A stretch of DNA of 64,000 nt, taken from the NCBI RefSeq assembly GCF_000426065.1, contig NZ_AUEQ01000007.1, positions 496,001 through 560,000 on the forward strand. Reading direction: 5' to 3'. This DNA is from Mycobacterium sp. URHD0025 (GTDB taxonomy: Bacteria > Actinomycetota > Actinomycetes > Mycobacteriales > Mycobacteriaceae). Each line of letters opens with the position of its first letter. Within the stretch, counting starts at the first letter, position 1. Shown here in pieces: positions 63,284 to 64,000 of this stretch. The position numbers were made by a program, and so were the translations under genes. A model generated the notes under the pieces. That model searched no databases. It was not told the origin of the DNA and saw only the letters and a program-made list of their open reading frames with translations.

Positions 63284-64000
63284 CTAGATCTTGTACTTGT
63301 CGCGGCGCTTCTGAAACGCGGTCTCGCCACCGTCCAGGATCTTGCAAGCATGCTCCCGCACCCCACACGACTCCAGAACATAATCGCTGTCGTTTTCAGG
63401 CGCGCTGTGTTCGAGTGAGCCCGACAAGTACGCGAACTCCTGCCCTTCGCGGTTTTGGCGGTCGTTCGCGTGGCGGTTGGCGATCACCACTTGCTCCGAG
63501 TCGGCACCTACTACCAGGTTCGCATCATGGCTAGCCATCAAGATCTGGCGGTCGCGTTTGCGCTCGACTAGGTAGGGCACGATGGTCTCGAAAATCGAAC
63601 GACTGTCGAGGTCGTCTTCGGGTTGGTCGATCAGCAAAGGCCACGACTCTTCGGACTCGTTGAGGATCAGTGTAAGCGCGAAGAGTGCTTGCTTGCCGGG
63701 CGTCATGGAGGAACGCTCGAATCCTCCGATGCGATCGCCGTCTAGGGTCGCTATGAACCGCACTTCCGGTGTAACGCATAGTGCGTTCCGGGCCACCTGC
63801 AACAGGGTGTTGCCGGTTTTCACCTTCTGGCCGCCATCACGCAGACTAGCCAAAAACGCTGCCGGATCGGCAAGTACGGTGTCGATCTTTACGAGGTCCG
63901 ACGACCTGTCGAAGTAGGCCGTGTTCTCTTGCCGGTTGAAGCCGGCCGAAACCGACTGCAACGCCTCGGCTGTCACCATCCGCTCGACTCCGAACGTCAT
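63284..64000 (-). CDS. TrlF/RecF-like ATPase, C-terminal part (right-truncated)
   Basis: The visible 238 residues form the C-terminal end of an SMC/RecF-type ABC ATPase. There is a signature-like SMTPGKQALFALTLIL, Walker B LLIDQPEDDLDSRSIF with the D-loop, the switch His in LMASHDANLVVG, and a tail ending GGETAFQKRRDKYKI. This combination recalls TrlF-type ATPases, which usually have an N-terminal PHP domain and are linked to DNA processing and phage defence. The frame is open to the window edge, so the Met at 64000 is likely internal. GC is near 58-60% in the lines I counted. Confidence 0.8.
   Translation of the reverse strand: MTFGVERMVTAEALQSVSAGFNRQENTAYFDRSSDLVKIDTVLADPAAFLASLRDGGQKVKTGNTLLQVARNALCVTPEVRFIATLDGDRIGGFERSSMTPGKQALFALTLILNESEESWPLLIDQPEDDLDSRSIFETIVPYLVERKRDRQILMASHDANLVVGADSEQVVIANRHANDRQNREGQEFAYLSGSLEHSAPENDSDYVLESCGVREHACKILDGGETAFQKRRDKYKI

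Overview
The window is about two-thirds GC, uses many GTG starts and is densely packed with genes on both strands. It looks like chromosomal DNA of a Mycobacterium, most likely a rapid-growing, Mycolicibacterium-type species. Signs are a PdtaR (Rv1626-like) ANTAR response regulator, a DDN-type nitroreductase-like protein, a mycobacterial L,D-transpeptidase with an SHGC motif, DUF7373-type and proline-rich lipoproteins, and a BlaI/short-M56 pair. All family calls come from reading the sequence and from memory of the families; no search was run.

Left part (1-19 kb). The window opens inside a nonribosomal peptide synthetase whose visible end is C-A-PCP-E-C-PCP, with no final adenylation or release domain. 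An ICMT-like methyltransferase, a tRNA-Leu(CAA) with an unusually short variable arm, and pdtaR follow. A complete branched-chain amino acid ABC operon (livK-H-M-G-F) has a perfect 15-bp hairpin between livK and livH. Next come YnfA, a gluconate module (divergent GntR regulator, gntK-gntP, a palindrome in the gap), RDD and DoxX membrane proteins.

Middle part (19-42 kb). This holds hydrolases (serine hydrolase lipoprotein, MBL, thioesterase, M42 peptidase), a Rieske oxygenase plus NTF2-like protein divergent from a TetR regulator, an EamA exporter, a polyamine-type ABC operon (potA-D-B-C) and MFS and NCS1 transporters. A membrane-anchored MerR-like protein, two small secreted Trp-rich proteins around a second NTF2-like gene, and a DUF2156/rhomboid-like pair follow. 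The promoter in front of the Rieske gene and the one in front of the second NTF2-like gene, 14 kb apart, share a 36-bp pattern in the same register, which suggests one regulon.

Cell-envelope block (42-50.5 kb). An L,D-transpeptidase, BlaI, a short BlaR-like M56 protease, an NlpC/P60 endopeptidase and a 1615-residue protein lie together. The large protein has an N-terminal helix-hairpin-helix, a long core I do not recognise and a C-terminal HEIGH zincin motif. Four palindromes built on ACTAC/GTAGT half-sites sit in the two intergenic gaps, so BlaI may control the whole block.

Right part (50.5-64 kb). Redox enzymes with TetR regulators come first (MDR reductase, SDR, PhyH dioxygenase), then a DUF7373-type lipoprotein and a fatty acid desaturase fused to its own reductase and ferredoxin, next to a PucR-type regulator. 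The end looks accessory: two immunity-like genes (Imm61-like and GAD/Tdi1-like) without a visible toxin, a lipoprotein with a nine-residue proline repeat, a 650-base gap, and the C-terminal end of a TrlF/RecF-like ATPase in DNA of visibly lower GC.
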